Source: Streptomyces sp. SID10853
GTDB taxonomy: Bacteria; Actinomycetota; Actinomycetes; Streptomycetales; Streptomycetaceae
Length of the DNA stretch: 64,000 nt
Assembly: GCF_010548145.1 (NCBI RefSeq)
Contig: NZ_JAAGLN010000001.1
Location: 124,001-188,000, forward strand
Direction: 5' to 3'
Both the position numbers and the translations under genes were made by a program. How positions within the stretch are numbered: the first letter of the stretch is position 1; each line of letters opens with the position of its first letter. The notes under the pieces are model-generated. The model did not search any database. It saw nothing but the letters and a program-made list of their open reading frames with translations, and was not told the DNA's origin. Shown here one piece after another: positions 12,825-21,966 of this stretch.

Positions 12825-13541
12825 GTGACGGAGTCAGCGGAGCTCCCCCAGGCGCCGGAAGTGGCGCATGCGGTTTTCGGCGAGTTCTTCCCGGAAGTCG
12901 TTCGGTATGCGGAGCTGCTGGCGGACGCGGGGGTCAAGCGCGGGCTGATCGGCCCGCGTGAGGTGCCCAGGCTCTGGGAGCGGCACCTGCTGAACTGTGC
13001 GGTGCTGTCAGAGGTGGTTCCTCAGGGAGTGACCGTCTGCGATGTGGGCTCCGGTGCTGGACTGCCGGGCATCCCGCTGGCCCTGGTGCGCAGGGATCTG
13101 AAGATCACGTTGCTGGAGCCCCTGCTGCGGCGGACCAATTTCCTGCAGGAGGTCGTGGAGCTGCTGGGGCTCGACCATGTGACGGTTGTCCGGGGACGGG
13201 CGGAAGAGGTCCTGGGCAAGCTGCCACCGGTCCATGTCGTGACGGCTCGTGCGGTTGCCCCGCTGGACCGGCTTGCAGGGTGGGGTGTGCCGCTGCTGCG
13301 TCCGTACGGCGAGATGCTGGCACTCAAGGGCGATACCGCCGAAGAGGAAATTCAGGGTGCACGGGCAGCACTGAGCAAGCTGGGCGTCGTCGAGACCTCG
13401 GTGGTTCAGGTCGGAGAGGGGATCGTTGATCCGCTGTCCACAGTGGTTCGGGTCGAGGTGGGGGAGAGCCCTGGGGGTGTACGTTTCGCAGCGAAGCGGG
13501 CGAAGGCGGCTCGAGTCAGCCGTACCCGGCGACGTCGATAG
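12825..13541 (+). CDS. rsmG: 16S rRNA (guanine-527-N7)-methyltransferase RsmG
   Basis: 238-aa SAM-dependent methyltransferase (GidB). The SAM-binding motif VCDVGSGAGLPGIPLALVRR is at about residues 66-85. The basic C-terminal tail (RAKAARVSRTRRRR) is typical. GTG start at 12825 with AAGGA about 12 nt upstream. It is followed by the parAB region. Confidence 0.95.
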   Translation: MTESAELPQAPEVAHAVFGEFFPEVVRYAELLADAGVKRGLIGPREVPRLWERHLLNCAVLSEVVPQGVTVCDVGSGAGLPGIPLALVRRDLKITLLEPLLRRTNFLQEVVELLGLDHVTVVRGRAEEVLGKLPPVHVVTARAVAPLDRLAGWGVPLLRPYGEMLALKGDTAEEEIQGARAALSKLGVVETSVVQVGEGIVDPLSTVVRVEVGESPGGVRFAAKRAKAARVSRTRRRR

Positions 13542-13631
13542 GCGATCACGAAGCCCTCAACGCCACCAAACCAGCTCAATAGGCGCAATTCGGAGTGTCG
13601 TGACGTTGTGACGCGGCGGCAGGGGCATCTT

Positions 13632-13645
13632 GTTTCACGTGAAAC
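13632..13645. other. parS: parS site 2, upstream of parA
   Basis: Exact copy of GTTTCACGTGAAAC in the rsmG-parA gap, about 150 bp before the chosen parA start. Confidence 0.93.
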
Positions 13646-13728
13646 GTCGCTCTCTGCTGCATGGGATCATCAGTCGCAGTCGCGCGGCCTCCACGCCGCG
13701 TGACCGTAGGCCCTTTGGGGCCACAGAG

Positions 13729-13755
13729 TTGTCCACAAAGGTGGATTCATCCACA
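13729..13755 (+). promoter_or_regulatory. DnaA boxes upstream of parA
   Basis: A perfect TTGTCCACA at 13729-13737 is followed by TCATCCACA (one mismatch to TTATCCACA) at 13747-13755, in the same orientation and 18 bp apart, just upstream of the likely parA start. Binding is inferred. Confidence 0.6.
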
Positions 13756-13791
13756 GAAGAACATGCCTCGCTGGTTCACAACCCCGAAAGC

Positions 13792-14868
13792 ATGGCAGGC
13801 TCTGTGCATTGCGAGCCTGAAGTCGAGGAGAGTGAATCCTTGCGGTCCGACGCCAACATCGCGGGACCGATGACCGATCCGGTCCCCGGTCCCCGTACCG
13901 AGTCGGCGGCAGAAGATGTTTCACGTGAAACACCGCCGCCGATGGACGACACCCCTATTGGTCGTGCTGCCCAACTGGCTGTAGAAGCTCTCGGCCGGGC
14001 CGGAGAAGGTCTGCCGCGGCCGGAGCAGACGCGCGTCATGGTGGTTGCCAACCAGAAGGGCGGCGTCGGTAAGACCACAACAACGGTCAACCTTGCCGCC
14101 TCGCTCGCGCTGCATGGCGCGCGCGTTCTGGTGATTGACTTGGATCCTCAGGGAAACGCCTCCACGGCGCTGGGGATTGACCACCACTCCGAAGTGCCAT
14201 CGATCTACGACGTTCTGGTGGAGAGCCGGCCGCTCTCCGAGGTGGTCCAGCCCGTTCCCGATGTCGAGGGCCTCTTCTGTGCCCCGGCCACCATCGATCT
14301 CGCCGGCGCTGAGATCGAGTTGGTGTCTCTCGTGGCTCGGGAGAGTCGCCTGCAGCGAGCGCTCCAGGCGTATGAACAGCCCCTGGACTACATCCTCATC
14401 GACTGTCCCCCGTCTCTGGGCCTGCTGACCGTCAACGCGATGGTGGCGGGTGCTGAGGTGCTGATCCCGATTCAGTGTGAGTACTACGCACTTGAGGGGC
14501 TGGGGCAGCTGCTGCGGAACGTCGATCTGGTCCGCGGACACCTCAACCCTGAGCTTCATGTGTCGACGATTCTGCTCACCATGTACGACGGCAGAACGCG
14601 TCTCGCCTCGCAGGTGGCAGACGAGGTGCGCAGTCACTTCGTTCGCGAGGTCCTCAAGACCAGCATTCCACGGTCGGTTCGTATCTCGGAGGCCCCGAGC
14701 TATGGGCAGACGGTCCTCACCTATGACCCGGGGTCCAGCGGTTCGCTGTCATATCTTGAAGCGGCCCGTGAGATCGCGCTGCGCGGCGTCGATGTGCACT
14801 ACGACGGCCAGCACGCGCATACGGGCATTCAGAACAGTCAGCAGAGCATGTCGGAGGGGATCCAGTGA
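13792..14868 (+). CDS. parA: Chromosome-partitioning ATPase ParA
   Basis: Walker-type ATPase (358 aa from this start) that, with ParB-parS, positions origins during growth and sporulation septation. The deviant Walker A motif [16 protein letters not shown] sits about 90 residues in; [18 protein letters not shown] is the Walker B region. The first about 80 residues are variable and acidic. The frame is open from 13630, but the ATG at 13792 ([16 protein letters not shown]) best matches streptomycete ParA as I recall it; ATG 13870 is the alternative. A parS site lies inside the N-terminal coding region. Confidence 0.9.
   Translation: MAGSVHCEPEVEESESLRSDANIAGPMTDPVPGPRTESAAEDVSRETPPPMDDTPIGRAAQLAVEALGRAGEGLPRPEQTRVMVVANQKGGVGKTTTTVNLAASLALHGARVLVIDLDPQGNASTALGIDHHSEVPSIYDVLVESRPLSEVVQPVPDVEGLFCAPATIDLAGAEIELVSLVARESRLQRALQAYEQPLDYILIDCPPSLGLLTVNAMVAGAEVLIPIQCEYYALEGLGQLLRNVDLVRGHLNPELHVSTILLTMYDGRTRLASQVADEVRSHFVREVLKTSIPRSVRISEAPSYGQTVLTYDPGSSGSLSYLEAAREIALRGVDVHYDGQHAHTGIQNSQQSMSEGIQ
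13918..13931. other. parS: parS site 3, inside parA
   Basis: Exact GTTTCACGTGAAAC within the variable N-terminal coding region of parA, where it is read as Val-Ser-Arg-Glu-Thr. Confidence 0.93.
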
Positions 14869-15971
14869 GTGAGCGACGCAGGGGGTTGGGACGTGGGCTC
14901 GGTGCGCTGATCCCCGCCGCACCGCAGGAGAAGGTGGGGCTCGCCGGCGCTGAAGGCGCGTCCTCGGGCGGAGCCGCACCTGTCATGACAGCGGAGCGAG
15001 GGGTGGCGGCGGCGAAGCTGGCATCGCTGCCCACCGGAGCGGTTTCACGGGAACCCACTGTTCCTGCGCAGGAGTCGTCGCCGGCAGCGGTGGCGGAGCA
15101 GGCGGATTCCACCGGGGCCTACTTCGCCGAGCTGCCGCTGGACGCGATCACGCCCAACCCGCGGCAGCCACGTGAAGTGTTCGACGACGACGCTCTTGCT
15201 GAGCTTGTCTCCTCCATCAAGGAGGTGGGCCTTCTGCAGCCGGTCGTTGTACGTCAGGCCGGTGCCGAACGCTTCGAGCTCATCATGGGCGAGCGGCGCT
15301 GGCGGGCCTGCCGTGAGGCAGGTCTGGAGCGCATCCCGGCGATCGTCCGGGCCACAGATGACGAGAAGCTCCTCCTGGACGCGCTGCTGGAGAACCTTCA
15401 CCGGTCTCAGCTGAACCCGTTGGAAGAGGCCGCGGCCTACGACCAGTTGCTCAAGGACTTCAACTGCACTCACGATCAGCTTGCCGACCGGATCGGGCGC
15501 TCACGGCCTCAGGTGTCCAACACGCTGCGGCTGTTGAGGCTCTCGCCCCCGGTGCAGCGCAGGGTTGCTGCTGGGGTTCTGTCTGCTGGGCACGCTCGGG
15601 CTCTGCTTTCGGTGGACGATTCCGATGAGCAGGACCGGTTGGCGCACCGCATTGTGGCGGAAGGGCTTTCGGTGCGTGCGGTCGAGGAGATCGTCACGCT
15701 GATGCAGTCGCGTCCGGAGAATGCTCCGAAGGCCAAGGGGCCGCGGGCCGGAGCGCGTGTGTCGCCGGCCCTGTCGGACCTCGCCTCACGGCTCTCGGAC
15801 CGTTTCGAGACGCGGGTGAAGGTCGATCTGGGACAGAAGAAGGGGAAGATCGTCGTCGAGTTCGCCTCGATGGACGATCTGGACCGGATTCTCGGTTCGC
15901 TGGCTCCCGGCGAGGGGCGAGTCCTGGACAAGCAGCACGCGGACGAAGCGGCCGAGGAGGACGAGAGCTGA
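14865..15971 (+). CDS. parB: Chromosome-partitioning protein ParB
   Basis: 368-aa parS-binding CTPase clamp. The N-terminal ParA-interaction peptide [11 protein letters not shown] starts at about residue 7. The CTP-binding motif [11 protein letters not shown] and the following [14 protein letters not shown] are intact. The HTH is in [20 protein letters not shown], and the C-terminal dimerisation domain ends the protein. GTG start at 14865 overlaps the parA stop (GTGA), so the two are coupled. Confidence 0.96.
   Translation: MSERRRGLGRGLGALIPAAPQEKVGLAGAEGASSGGAAPVMTAERGVAAAKLASLPTGAVSREPTVPAQESSPAAVAEQADSTGAYFAELPLDAITPNPRQPREVFDDDALAELVSSIKEVGLLQPVVVRQAGAERFELIMGERRWRACREAGLERIPAIVRATDDEKLLLDALLENLHRSQLNPLEEAAAYDQLLKDFNCTHDQLADRIGRSRPQVSNTLRLLRLSPPVQRRVAAGVLSAGHARALLSVDDSDEQDRLAHRIVAEGLSVRAVEEIVTLMQSRPENAPKAKGPRAGARVSPALSDLASRLSDRFETRVKVDLGQKKGKIVVEFASMDDLDRILGSLAPGEGRVLDKQHADEAAEEDES
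15042..15055. other. Degenerate parS-like sequence in parB
   Basis: GTTTCACGGGAACC differs from parS at two positions and is no longer a perfect palindrome. It is read as Val-Ser-Arg-Glu-Pro in the linker of ParB. It may be a decayed site; binding is doubtful. Confidence 0.4.
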
Positions 15972-15993
15972 GTCTGCGGCTGGGATTTACTCG

Positions 15994-16037
15994 AAAGGCG
16001 GAGCGTGTCCGGTAGGCCGGAACACGCCCCGCCCTTT
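15994..16037 (+). terminator. Hairpin terminator after parAB
   Basis: Long imperfect inverted repeat beginning AAAGGCGG and ending CCGCCCTTT, 22 bp beyond the parB stop, with two bulges and one G-A mismatch. The rest of the 309-bp gap to the next gene shows no convincing coding sequence. Confidence 0.75.
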
Positions 16038-16280
16038 GCTTTCTCACGGTATCCGTCCGATCGCCGGGATGGATACGATGCGTTCTGGTATGGCGCATCG
16101 ACCTTGATCCATTGCGGAGGGAGGGCAGGGGCCCATGCGCACGGTGAACCGCAGCCGACTGGTGACTGCTGGACTGGGACTAGGAGTGTTCGGCGGATTC
16201 GTCGGCAGCTTGCTCAGGGAGTGGAGCGTGCTGAGCGCCGCTTATGAAGCGGCGGGTGAAGGAAGCGAGGAACACCGTTC

Positions 16281-16898
16281 ATGGGGCGTCGGCTTGTACC
16301 GCTCACGCTGGACAACCTTCCGGACCTTCCCCGGCGTTGCCGTTCATGTGTCTTCTGGGAGCTCGATCCAGTCAGTGGGGACGCCGCGGTAAAGGCGGGT
16401 ACGCCGGAGCTGGAGAAGGAAGCATGGATCTCGGCCGTGCTGCTGGAGTGGGGTTCCTGCGGCCGCGTCGTGTACGTCGATGACGTGCCGGCGGGTTTCG
16501 TTCTCTATGCGCCGCCCGCCTATGTGCCACGTTCGCTGGCTTTCCCGACGAGTCCCGTCTCTCCTGATGCCGTGCAGCTGATAACCGCGTGGATCTCGCC
16601 TGCGTATCAGGGCCAGGGACTGGGGCGGGTGCTGGTGCAGACGGTGGCCAAGGATCTGCTGCGGAGGAACTTCAAGGCGATCGAGGTGTTCGGCGATGCC
16701 CGGTGGAAGGAGCCCGCTTGTCTGCTCCCCGCGGATCATCTGCTGTCGGTCGGATTCAAGACGGTCCGGCCGCACCCGAACTACCCGAGGCTGCGACTTG
16801 AGTTGCGTACGACCCTGTCCTGGAAAGAAGACGTGGAGCTTGCCCTGGACCGGCTCTTGGGCGCGGTGAAGAAAGACCCTGTACTGCGTCCGCTGTGA
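16281..16898 (+). CDS. GNAT-family N-acetyltransferase
   Basis: 205-aa protein with the acetyl-CoA-binding loop of the GNAT fold (WISPAYQGQGLGRVLVQTV, about residues 104-122). The N-terminus has a CRSCVFWE motif, and the C-terminus ends VKKDPVLRPL. The ATG at 16281 is preceded by GGAAGCGAGGAA. A GNAT protein directly downstream of parB is usual in streptomycetes; its substrate is unknown. Confidence 0.88.
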   Translation: MGRRLVPLTLDNLPDLPRRCRSCVFWELDPVSGDAAVKAGTPELEKEAWISAVLLEWGSCGRVVYVDDVPAGFVLYAPPAYVPRSLAFPTSPVSPDAVQLITAWISPAYQGQGLGRVLVQTVAKDLLRRNFKAIEVFGDARWKEPACLLPADHLLSVGFKTVRPHPNYPRLRLELRTTLSWKEDVELALDRLLGAVKKDPVLRPL

Positions 16899-16930
16899 GG
16901 ATGGCTCTCACAGAAGCCGCCGCAATGCGA

Positions 16931-16966
16931 AAACAGGGGCCGCCCTCTCGAGGGCGGCCCCTGTTT
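16931..16966. terminator. Bidirectional terminator sharing bases with parS site 4
   Basis: Perfect 17-nt arms (AAACAGGGGCCGCCCTC and its complement) with a two-base centre lie between the convergent GNAT gene and trxA. The last four bases of the right arm (GTTT, 16963-16966) are also the first four of the adjoining parS. Confidence 0.88.
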
Positions 16967-16976
16967 CACGTGAAAC
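16963..16976. other. parS: parS site 4, at the GNAT-trxA convergent junction
   Basis: Exact GTTTCACGTGAAAC, ten bases from the trxA stop and overlapping the right arm of the terminator hairpin. Confidence 0.93.
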
Positions 16977-16985
16977 ATAGGTGCG

Positions 16986-17333
16986 TCAGGACTTGATGGC
17001 CTCATCGCCGATGAAGCTCTCCAGGTCGCGAACGATTGCGGCCTTGGGCTTGGCGCCGACGATCGTCTTGGCGACCTCGCCGCTCTGGTAGACGTTGAGC
17101 GTCGGAATGGACATCACGCCGTACTTCGCGGCAGTGCCCGGGTTCTCGTCGATGTTGAGCTTGACGATCTCGATCTGGTCGCCGTACTCGGCTGCGATTG
17201 CCTCGAGAGACGGGGCGATCTGACGGCACGGACCGCACCAGGCGGCCCAGAAGTCGACCAGTACGGGCTTGCTGCTCTTGAGGACGTCCTGCTCGAAGGA
17301 ATCGTCAGTCACGTTCTTCAGGGTGCCGGCCAC
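16986..17333 (-). CDS. trxA: Thioredoxin
   Basis: 115-aa thioredoxin with the WCGPC redox motif (FWAAWCGPCRQIAPSL, about residues 24-39) and the cis-Pro loop GVMSIPTLNVY. GTG start at 17333 follows GAGGAG; a longer open frame overlaps trxB and is rejected. It lies 49 bp downstream of trxB and is very likely co-transcribed. Confidence 0.96.
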   Translation of the reverse strand: MAGTLKNVTDDSFEQDVLKSSKPVLVDFWAAWCGPCRQIAPSLEAIAAEYGDQIEIVKLNIDENPGTAAKYGVMSIPTLNVYQSGEVAKTIVGAKPKAAIVRDLESFIGDEAIKS

Positions 17334-17382
17334 GGCGGGCTCCTCTTTCTTCACTGGGTGTTCGGGATGGGGAATGCGGTGA

Positions 17383-18357
17383 TCAGATGCTGGCGATCTT
17401 CTCGGGCTCTGCGGCCTTCTCGCTGTCGGCGAGGGCCGAGAGGAAGCGCTCGGCGTCGAGGGCGGCGGAGCAGCCTGTCCCAGCAGCTGTGATGGCCTGC
17501 CGGTAGGTGTGGTCAACGACGTCACCAGCGCCGAAGACACCCGTGAGGTTGGTCCGGGTCGAAGGTGCGTCGACCTGCAGATATCCCTCGTCGTCCAGGT
17601 CCAGCTGGCCCTTGAACAGTTCGGTGCGCGGGTCGTGGCCGACAGCGATGAACAGGCCCGTCACCGGAAGCTCAGAGGTCTTTCCGGTCTTGGTGTCGCG
17701 CAGCGTCAGGCTGGAGAGCTTCTGCTCGCCGTGGATCACAGCCACCTCACTGTCCCAGGCGAACTTGATCTTCGGGTCGGCGATGGCACGTTCCTGCATG
17801 GCCTTGGAGGCGCGCAAGGTGTCCCGGCGGTGGACGATGGTGACGGACTTGGCGAACCGGGAGAGGAAGGTGGCCTCCTCCATCGCGGTGTCACCGCCGC
17901 CCACGACGGCGATGTCCTGGTCCTTGAAGAAGAAACCGTCGCAGGTGGCACACCAGGAGACGCCGCGTCCGGAGAGCGCGTCCTCGTTCGGCAGGCCCAG
18001 CTTGCGGTGCTGCGAACCGGTCGTGACGATGACGGCCTTCGCGCGGTGCACAGTACCGGCGGTGTCGGTGACGGTCTTGATCTCGCCGGTCAGATCGACG
18101 GCCACGATGTCGTCCGGGACCAGCTCGGCACCGAAGCGCTCCGCCTGGGCGCGCATGCTGTCCATCAGGTCGGGCCCCATGATGCCGTCCTGGAATCCGG
18201 GGAAGTTCTCCACCTCGGTGGTGTTCATGAGCGCACCACCAGCGGTGACTGCACCTTCGAAGACCAGCGGCTGCAGTGACGCGCGCGCGGTGTAGAGCGC
18301 GGCGGTGTAACCGGCGGGCCCGGAGCCGATAATGATCACGTTACGGACGTCGCTCAC
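17383..18357 (-). CDS. trxB: Thioredoxin reductase
   Basis: 324-aa NADPH-dependent FAD flavoenzyme that reduces thioredoxin. FAD motif [19 protein letters not shown] at the N-terminus, redox motif CATC in [18 protein letters not shown] motif [12 protein letters not shown], and a C-terminal FAD segment (GVFGAGDV). GTG start at 18357. A sigma-R-type promoter lies 73 bp upstream. Confidence 0.96.
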   Translation of the reverse strand: MSDVRNVIIIGSGPAGYTAALYTARASLQPLVFEGAVTAGGALMNTTEVENFPGFQDGIMGPDLMDSMRAQAERFGAELVPDDIVAVDLTGEIKTVTDTAGTVHRAKAVIVTTGSQHRKLGLPNEDALSGRGVSWCATCDGFFFKDQDIAVVGGGDTAMEEATFLSRFAKSVTIVHRRDTLRASKAMQERAIADPKIKFAWDSEVAVIHGEQKLSSLTLRDTKTGKTSELPVTGLFIAVGHDPRTELFKGQLDLDDEGYLQVDAPSTRTNLTGVFGAGDVVDHTYRQAITAAGTGCSAALDAERFLSALADSEKAAEPEKIASI

Positions 18358-18429
18358 GGGTTTCTTCCTCGTCTCTGCGGACTGCTTGCTGCCGACTGGG
18401 GCCAGGTCCAGCGGACTCTCACCCCACCC

Positions 18430-18455
18430 AACGGATCCTACGGGGCGTGCATTCC
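18430..18455 (-). promoter_or_regulatory. Sigma-R-type promoter of trxBA
   Basis: On the minus strand GGAAT (18455-18451), an 18-base spacer and GTT (18432-18430) exactly match the GGAAT-N18-GTT consensus of the thiol-oxidative-stress factor sigma-R, whose classic target is trxBA. It sits 73 bp upstream of the trxB start. Confidence 0.8.
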
Positions 18456-18463
18456 CGAGAGGG

Positions 18464-19369
18464 TCAGCCGCGGGGATAGACGCGGGTCAGGAGCACCTTG
18501 CCGCGAGGGGACGGTGTGGTGTGCACGCAGGCCGCGTCGACAACATAAGCCTGGACCCGGCTGGAGTCAGTGGGGTGCGGCAGCACGACGAGGAAGGCAT
18601 CGGAGCCCTTGTAGGTGCCCTTCTGCGCGGCGATCGGACCTTCCTCGCGGCCTATGCCCTTCTCCACGCAGGGTGGCACGGCCACATCGAGGCCGTTCTT
18701 GAGCGTTGTCGGGCCGGAGTCCATGTGGACCGATGGAGTCTTCTTCTCCTGTGGGGCGACCGTCGAGGCGGTGGCATCCGAGGCGAGCAGGGAGTGCACC
18801 TGGCCCTGCAGGGCAGCATCGACGAAGACGGGTGTCCCTCCGCGCTTGGATGCCTTTTCCGCAGCGCTGGTGTCTCCACCCGACGTGGCGGGTGACGACT
18901 GGAGGAAGAACACACCGATACCGATGACAGCCGCCCCGAAGGCCGCGCTGAGAGCAGCGACATGACGCCGCCGGGCCGCGCTGGCTCGCCCGGGGCCTGT
19001 GGCGGCACGCGGACGGCCTGACGGGCGTTTGCCGCGAATGGGTTCCGTAACCCCCGTACCCCGGGATGAGAGCGCTGTTTCACGTGAAACATGCGCCACG
19101 CCTTCGTGCGGGGTGGCCTCGGTCGCGGGTTCCGCGGCCAGCGCCGCATCGATCCGCTCAGCGACATCGGCCGGCATCGGAGCGGGTGCGGGCGTCGTAG
19201 CCAGCAGCTCCTGAATCTCCTGGAGAGTGGCACTGATATCGGAACAGAGTGAACAAGCGTCGATGTGCTGTCGCACGTGCTCTGCGCGGGATGGCGCAAG
19301 GAGACCTTCAGCGAGATCGGCGATCTCCGCGGCATCGGGATGCTGAGACGTGTCGGCCGTCGATGTCAT
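18464..19369 (-). CDS. Anti-sigma factor with zinc-finger motif, partner of the ECF sigma
   Basis: 301-aa single-pass membrane protein. Residues about 30-43 hold the HxxxCxxC motif of zinc-binding anti-sigma factors ([15 protein letters not shown]). One transmembrane helix follows at about 139-157 ([18 protein letters not shown]), and an extracytoplasmic domain of about 140 residues follows. Its ATG overlaps the stop of the ECF sigma gene by four bases. The arrangement resembles sigM-rsmA-trxB in mycobacteria. A parS site lies in the linker before the membrane helix. Confidence 0.83.
   Translation of the reverse strand: MTSTADTSQHPDAAEIADLAEGLLAPSRAEHVRQHIDACSLCSDISATLQEIQELLATTPAPAPMPADVAERIDAALAAEPATEATPHEGVAHVSRETALSSRGTGVTEPIRGKRPSGRPRAATGPGRASAARRRHVAALSAAFGAAVIGIGVFFLQSSPATSGGDTSAAEKASKRGGTPVFVDAALQGQVHSLLASDATASTVAPQEKKTPSVHMDSGPTTLKNGLDVAVPPCVEKGIGREEGPIAAQKGTYKGSDAFLVVLPHPTDSSRVQAYVVDAACVHTTPSPRGKVLLTRVYPRG
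19077..19090. other. parS: parS site 5, inside the anti-sigma gene
   Basis: Exact GTTTCACGTGAAAC in coding sequence, read on the minus strand as Val-Ser-Arg-Glu-Thr in a low-complexity linker. Confidence 0.93.
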
Positions 19370-20079
19370 GCGCGTCCACCTCCGCCCTTCACTGCAGCAG
19401 GATTCTGTGGTCCCGCCTCTTTCGGTTTCGACGCAGGTGGGACGGATGCTCCCGGCTTCCGGTTCCTTCCCTCGTCGGCCCGGCGCTCGTTTGTCGTTTC
19501 TGCAGGCCGTGGGCGTAGGTGGGCGAGGAGGGGCAGGAGTCTCGCCCGGCCGCGTGCGCAGCGACTCTTCACGGTGCCCGTCGGCACATCGAGGATCCGG
19601 GCGGCCTCCGCCACCGGGTAGCCCTGCATGTCGACGAGGACCAGGGCGGCGCGCTGGTCCGCGGGCAGGGTGGTCATGGCCTTGATCAGTTCACGGTGCA
19701 GATCCTGGCGCTCTGCCGGTGCCTCGGCGGATTCATGAGGTTCGAGAAGCTGATCGAGGCGTTCCGTGTCGTCGACGGGTGAGGTCTTGCGTGTCGCGGC
19801 TTTGCGGGCTCGATCCAGGCAGGCGTTGACCGTGATGCGGTGCAGCCAGGTGGTGACGGCTGACTGGCCACGAAACGTATGGGCGGCGCGATAGGCGGAC
19901 ACCAAGGCGTCCTGAACGGCGTCTGCGGCCTCTTCGCGGTCGCCGAGCGTACGCAGTGCCACGGCCCAGAGCCGGTCTCGGTGGCGGCGTACCAGCTCAC
20001 CGAAGGCGTCGGCGTCGCCTGCGACGTGGGCGTCCAGCAGCTCCTGGTCGTCGGCGGTACCGAGCGCGGTGTCGTCCAA
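19366..20079 (-). CDS. sigM: ECF RNA polymerase sigma factor, SigM-like
   Basis: 237-aa sigma-70 family factor of the extracytoplasmic-function group. Region 2 (DADAFGELVRRHRDRLWAVA, then DAVQDALVSAYR) and region 4 (LPADQRAALVLVDMQGYPVA, VPTGTVKSRCARGRARLL) are clear. A Pro/Lys/Arg-rich tail of about 50 residues follows. The start is TTG at 20079, preceded by GGGGAGGGG. The sigM name rests on synteny with anti-sigma, trxB and murJ. Confidence 0.88.
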   Translation of the reverse strand: MDDTALGTADDQELLDAHVAGDADAFGELVRRHRDRLWAVALRTLGDREEAADAVQDALVSAYRAAHTFRGQSAVTTWLHRITVNACLDRARKAATRKTSPVDDTERLDQLLEPHESAEAPAERQDLHRELIKAMTTLPADQRAALVLVDMQGYPVAEAARILDVPTGTVKSRCARGRARLLPLLAHLRPRPAETTNERRADEGRNRKPGASVPPASKPKEAGPQNPAAVKGGGGRA

Positions 20080-20104
20080 CGGTGAGCCCCTCCCCTGTCC
20101 CTGA

Positions 20105-21838
20105 TCAGCCGGAGAACTTCACATCCGTTATGGCCTGCTTGTAGCCCGCGTCGCTGTACTGGTCTCTGGGCGAATCCGGCATGGCCGTGATCCAGACCAG
20201 TACATAGCGCGTGTTCACCGGTTTGGCGGCCTTGAAACGCGCTGTGGTGCCATCGGTGGTCGTAGAAGTGATCTTCTTCATTGAGTTCAGGGACGCGGAG
20301 GGGGACAACGAGCCGGCCGCGTACAGGGAGATCGCGGTCTCGTTGCCCGAGTAGCGCAGCCCTATGGAGGCAGCCGACACATCCTTCGCGGAACCCAGGT
20401 CGTAGACGATCCCCACGCCCTGCTTGAAGGGCGCCAGCTGGGGGCCGTCCTTGAAGGAGTAGGTGCGCCAGTACGTCGAGCTGTCGCCGTCGTAGGTGTT
20501 CCCGACGTCGGCGGGGTGCTGGGCCTTCCCGTCCGGGTAGTACTCGGCTGCGTCCTTGACCGGGAGGGGCTGTAGGGCCTTCTGCTCGCCGGTGCCGTTG
20601 TTGTTGCCGTTGTTGGTCTGGTTGGTGCCGGTGTCGTTGGAACCCTTGTCCCGGTCCAGCAGCCTGTCGGCGAGCTGCCAGCTGCCCAGGCCCAGCGCGG
20701 CGATCAGCAGCGCCGAGACGGACCACTTGAGCACCTTGCCGGTGCGGCCCTGGAGGGGCGGCGGAGGAGCGGCCACCGGCTGGGTGGGCGCAACCCTGGC
20801 ACCGGTCGTCGGACGGCCGTAGGTGCCCTGCTGGTAATTCGTGCGCTGGTACTCGGGCGGCGGGGTGTAAGCGGGTTCCGGCGGACGGATCCGGGGCATG
20901 GCGGCGACGGCCTTGGCGAGCTCGTCGGGGGTGGTGCAGGGCGGTTCCTGGCGGGATGCGGTGGCGCCGTCGTTGGCCAGGGCCCGCATCGCGATCTCCG
21001 AGAGACCGCGGTTGACGCCGGCCCGTACCTGGTCCGGGGGGATCAGGCCGACGCCCTTGGGCAGACCGGAGAGACCGTAGGCATCGGTCTCGTAGGGCCA
21101 GCGCTGCGTCAGTGCGGCATACAGCAGGGCTCCGACGGCCTCTGTGTCGGTCCGCTGCGGGGTGTCCGACGTGATGCCCCGCAGGGCCGCGTTCACTGCG
21201 AGACCGCGGATGCGGTACTGGCCGGAAGAGGTACGCAGAACAGCGCTGGGCGTGAGCCTGAGGTGGGACAGGCCCTCGCGGTGCGCGGCGGCCATGGCCT
21301 GTGAGACCTGGCTGACGAGCTGGTAGGCGTCGTGCGCCTCCAGGGGGCCGGAGGCGAGCAGCGCGGTGATTTCTGTCGCGTCGGGCAGCCATTCGTGCAC
21401 GACGTAGACGAGATCGTTCTCCTCGACGGCATCCAGGACCTGCACGAAGCGCGGGTCACCGAGGAGCGCGGAGGACCGTGCCGCCGCGAGCACGGCACGT
21501 GCCCGGGCGTGATCAGCGGGGAGCAGATGCACACCGACAGCGCGCCGGAGCTTCTCGTCGACCGCACGCCAGCTGCTGAAGCCGTCCAGACGGGTGACGC
21601 ACTCCTCGAGCCGGTAGCGTTTGGCGAGCTTGTGCCCGCTGTGCAGGTCGGGCGCCGCCGCGGGCTCCGTCGGCTTCTTCTCGCTCTCCTCGTCCTGGGC
21701 GCCTTCACCGGCCGTGGTGTCAGCCGTTTCCTGAGGTTCCACCGTGCCGTCGGCCGTGGCCTTGTCCGCCTTGGCGGCCAGCGGCTTGTCACCGCTGTTG
21801 TCGGCCACGTCGACGGCAGCCGTGCTACGTTCCGCCAC
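20105..21838 (-). CDS. Membrane-anchored protein-kinase-like pseudokinase encoded next to murJ
   Basis: 577 aa from GTG 21838, which follows GGGGAGG; an in-frame GTG 23 codons upstream is the alternative. An acidic N-terminus precedes a Ser/Thr-kinase fold (about residues 75-330) that lacks catalytic residues: the VAxK lysine is replaced (VGVHLLP), HRD has become HLRLTPSAVL and DFG is missing. Then come a Pro-rich linker, one transmembrane helix (VLKWSVSALLIAALGLGSWQ) and an extracytoplasmic C-terminal domain resembling a discoidin-like fold. In mycobacteria the equivalent pseudokinase is fused to MurJ. Confidence 0.83.
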   Translation of the reverse strand: MAERSTAAVDVADNSGDKPLAAKADKATADGTVEPQETADTTAGEGAQDEESEKKPTEPAAAPDLHSGHKLAKRYRLEECVTRLDGFSSWRAVDEKLRRAVGVHLLPADHARARAVLAAARSSALLGDPRFVQVLDAVEENDLVYVVHEWLPDATEITALLASGPLEAHDAYQLVSQVSQAMAAAHREGLSHLRLTPSAVLRTSSGQYRIRGLAVNAALRGITSDTPQRTDTEAVGALLYAALTQRWPYETDAYGLSGLPKGVGLIPPDQVRAGVNRGLSEIAMRALANDGATASRQEPPCTTPDELAKAVAAMPRIRPPEPAYTPPPEYQRTNYQQGTYGRPTTGARVAPTQPVAAPPPPLQGRTGKVLKWSVSALLIAALGLGSWQLADRLLDRDKGSNDTGTNQTNNGNNNGTGEQKALQPLPVKDAAEYYPDGKAQHPADVGNTYDGDSSTYWRTYSFKDGPQLAPFKQGVGIVYDLGSAKDVSAASIGLRYSGNETAISLYAAGSLSPSASLNSMKKITSTTTDGTTARFKAAKPVNTRYVLVWITAMPDSPRDQYSDAGYKQAITDVKFSG

Positions 21839-21966
21839 CGTCGTTCCTGCCTCCCCATCCGTTGCGCGCTGTCGGCCAGTCTGCAAAGCCATGCCAATTG
21901 TGCCCACAGTCCGGCGCTATGCACGACACGCGGCGTCGGACGATGGTTGTGCGATCCGCTCGGTAC

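Noticed and set aside
13630..13791. Extended N-terminus of ParA from 13630
   Set aside because: It would translate through parS and DnaA boxes (MFHVK...), lacks a ribosome site, and is not expected in ParA.
16135..16392. 85-codon frame upstream of and overlapping the GNAT gene
   Set aside because: It overlaps the GNAT start by more than 100 bp in another frame and has no recognisable family; the GNAT start has the better ribosome site.
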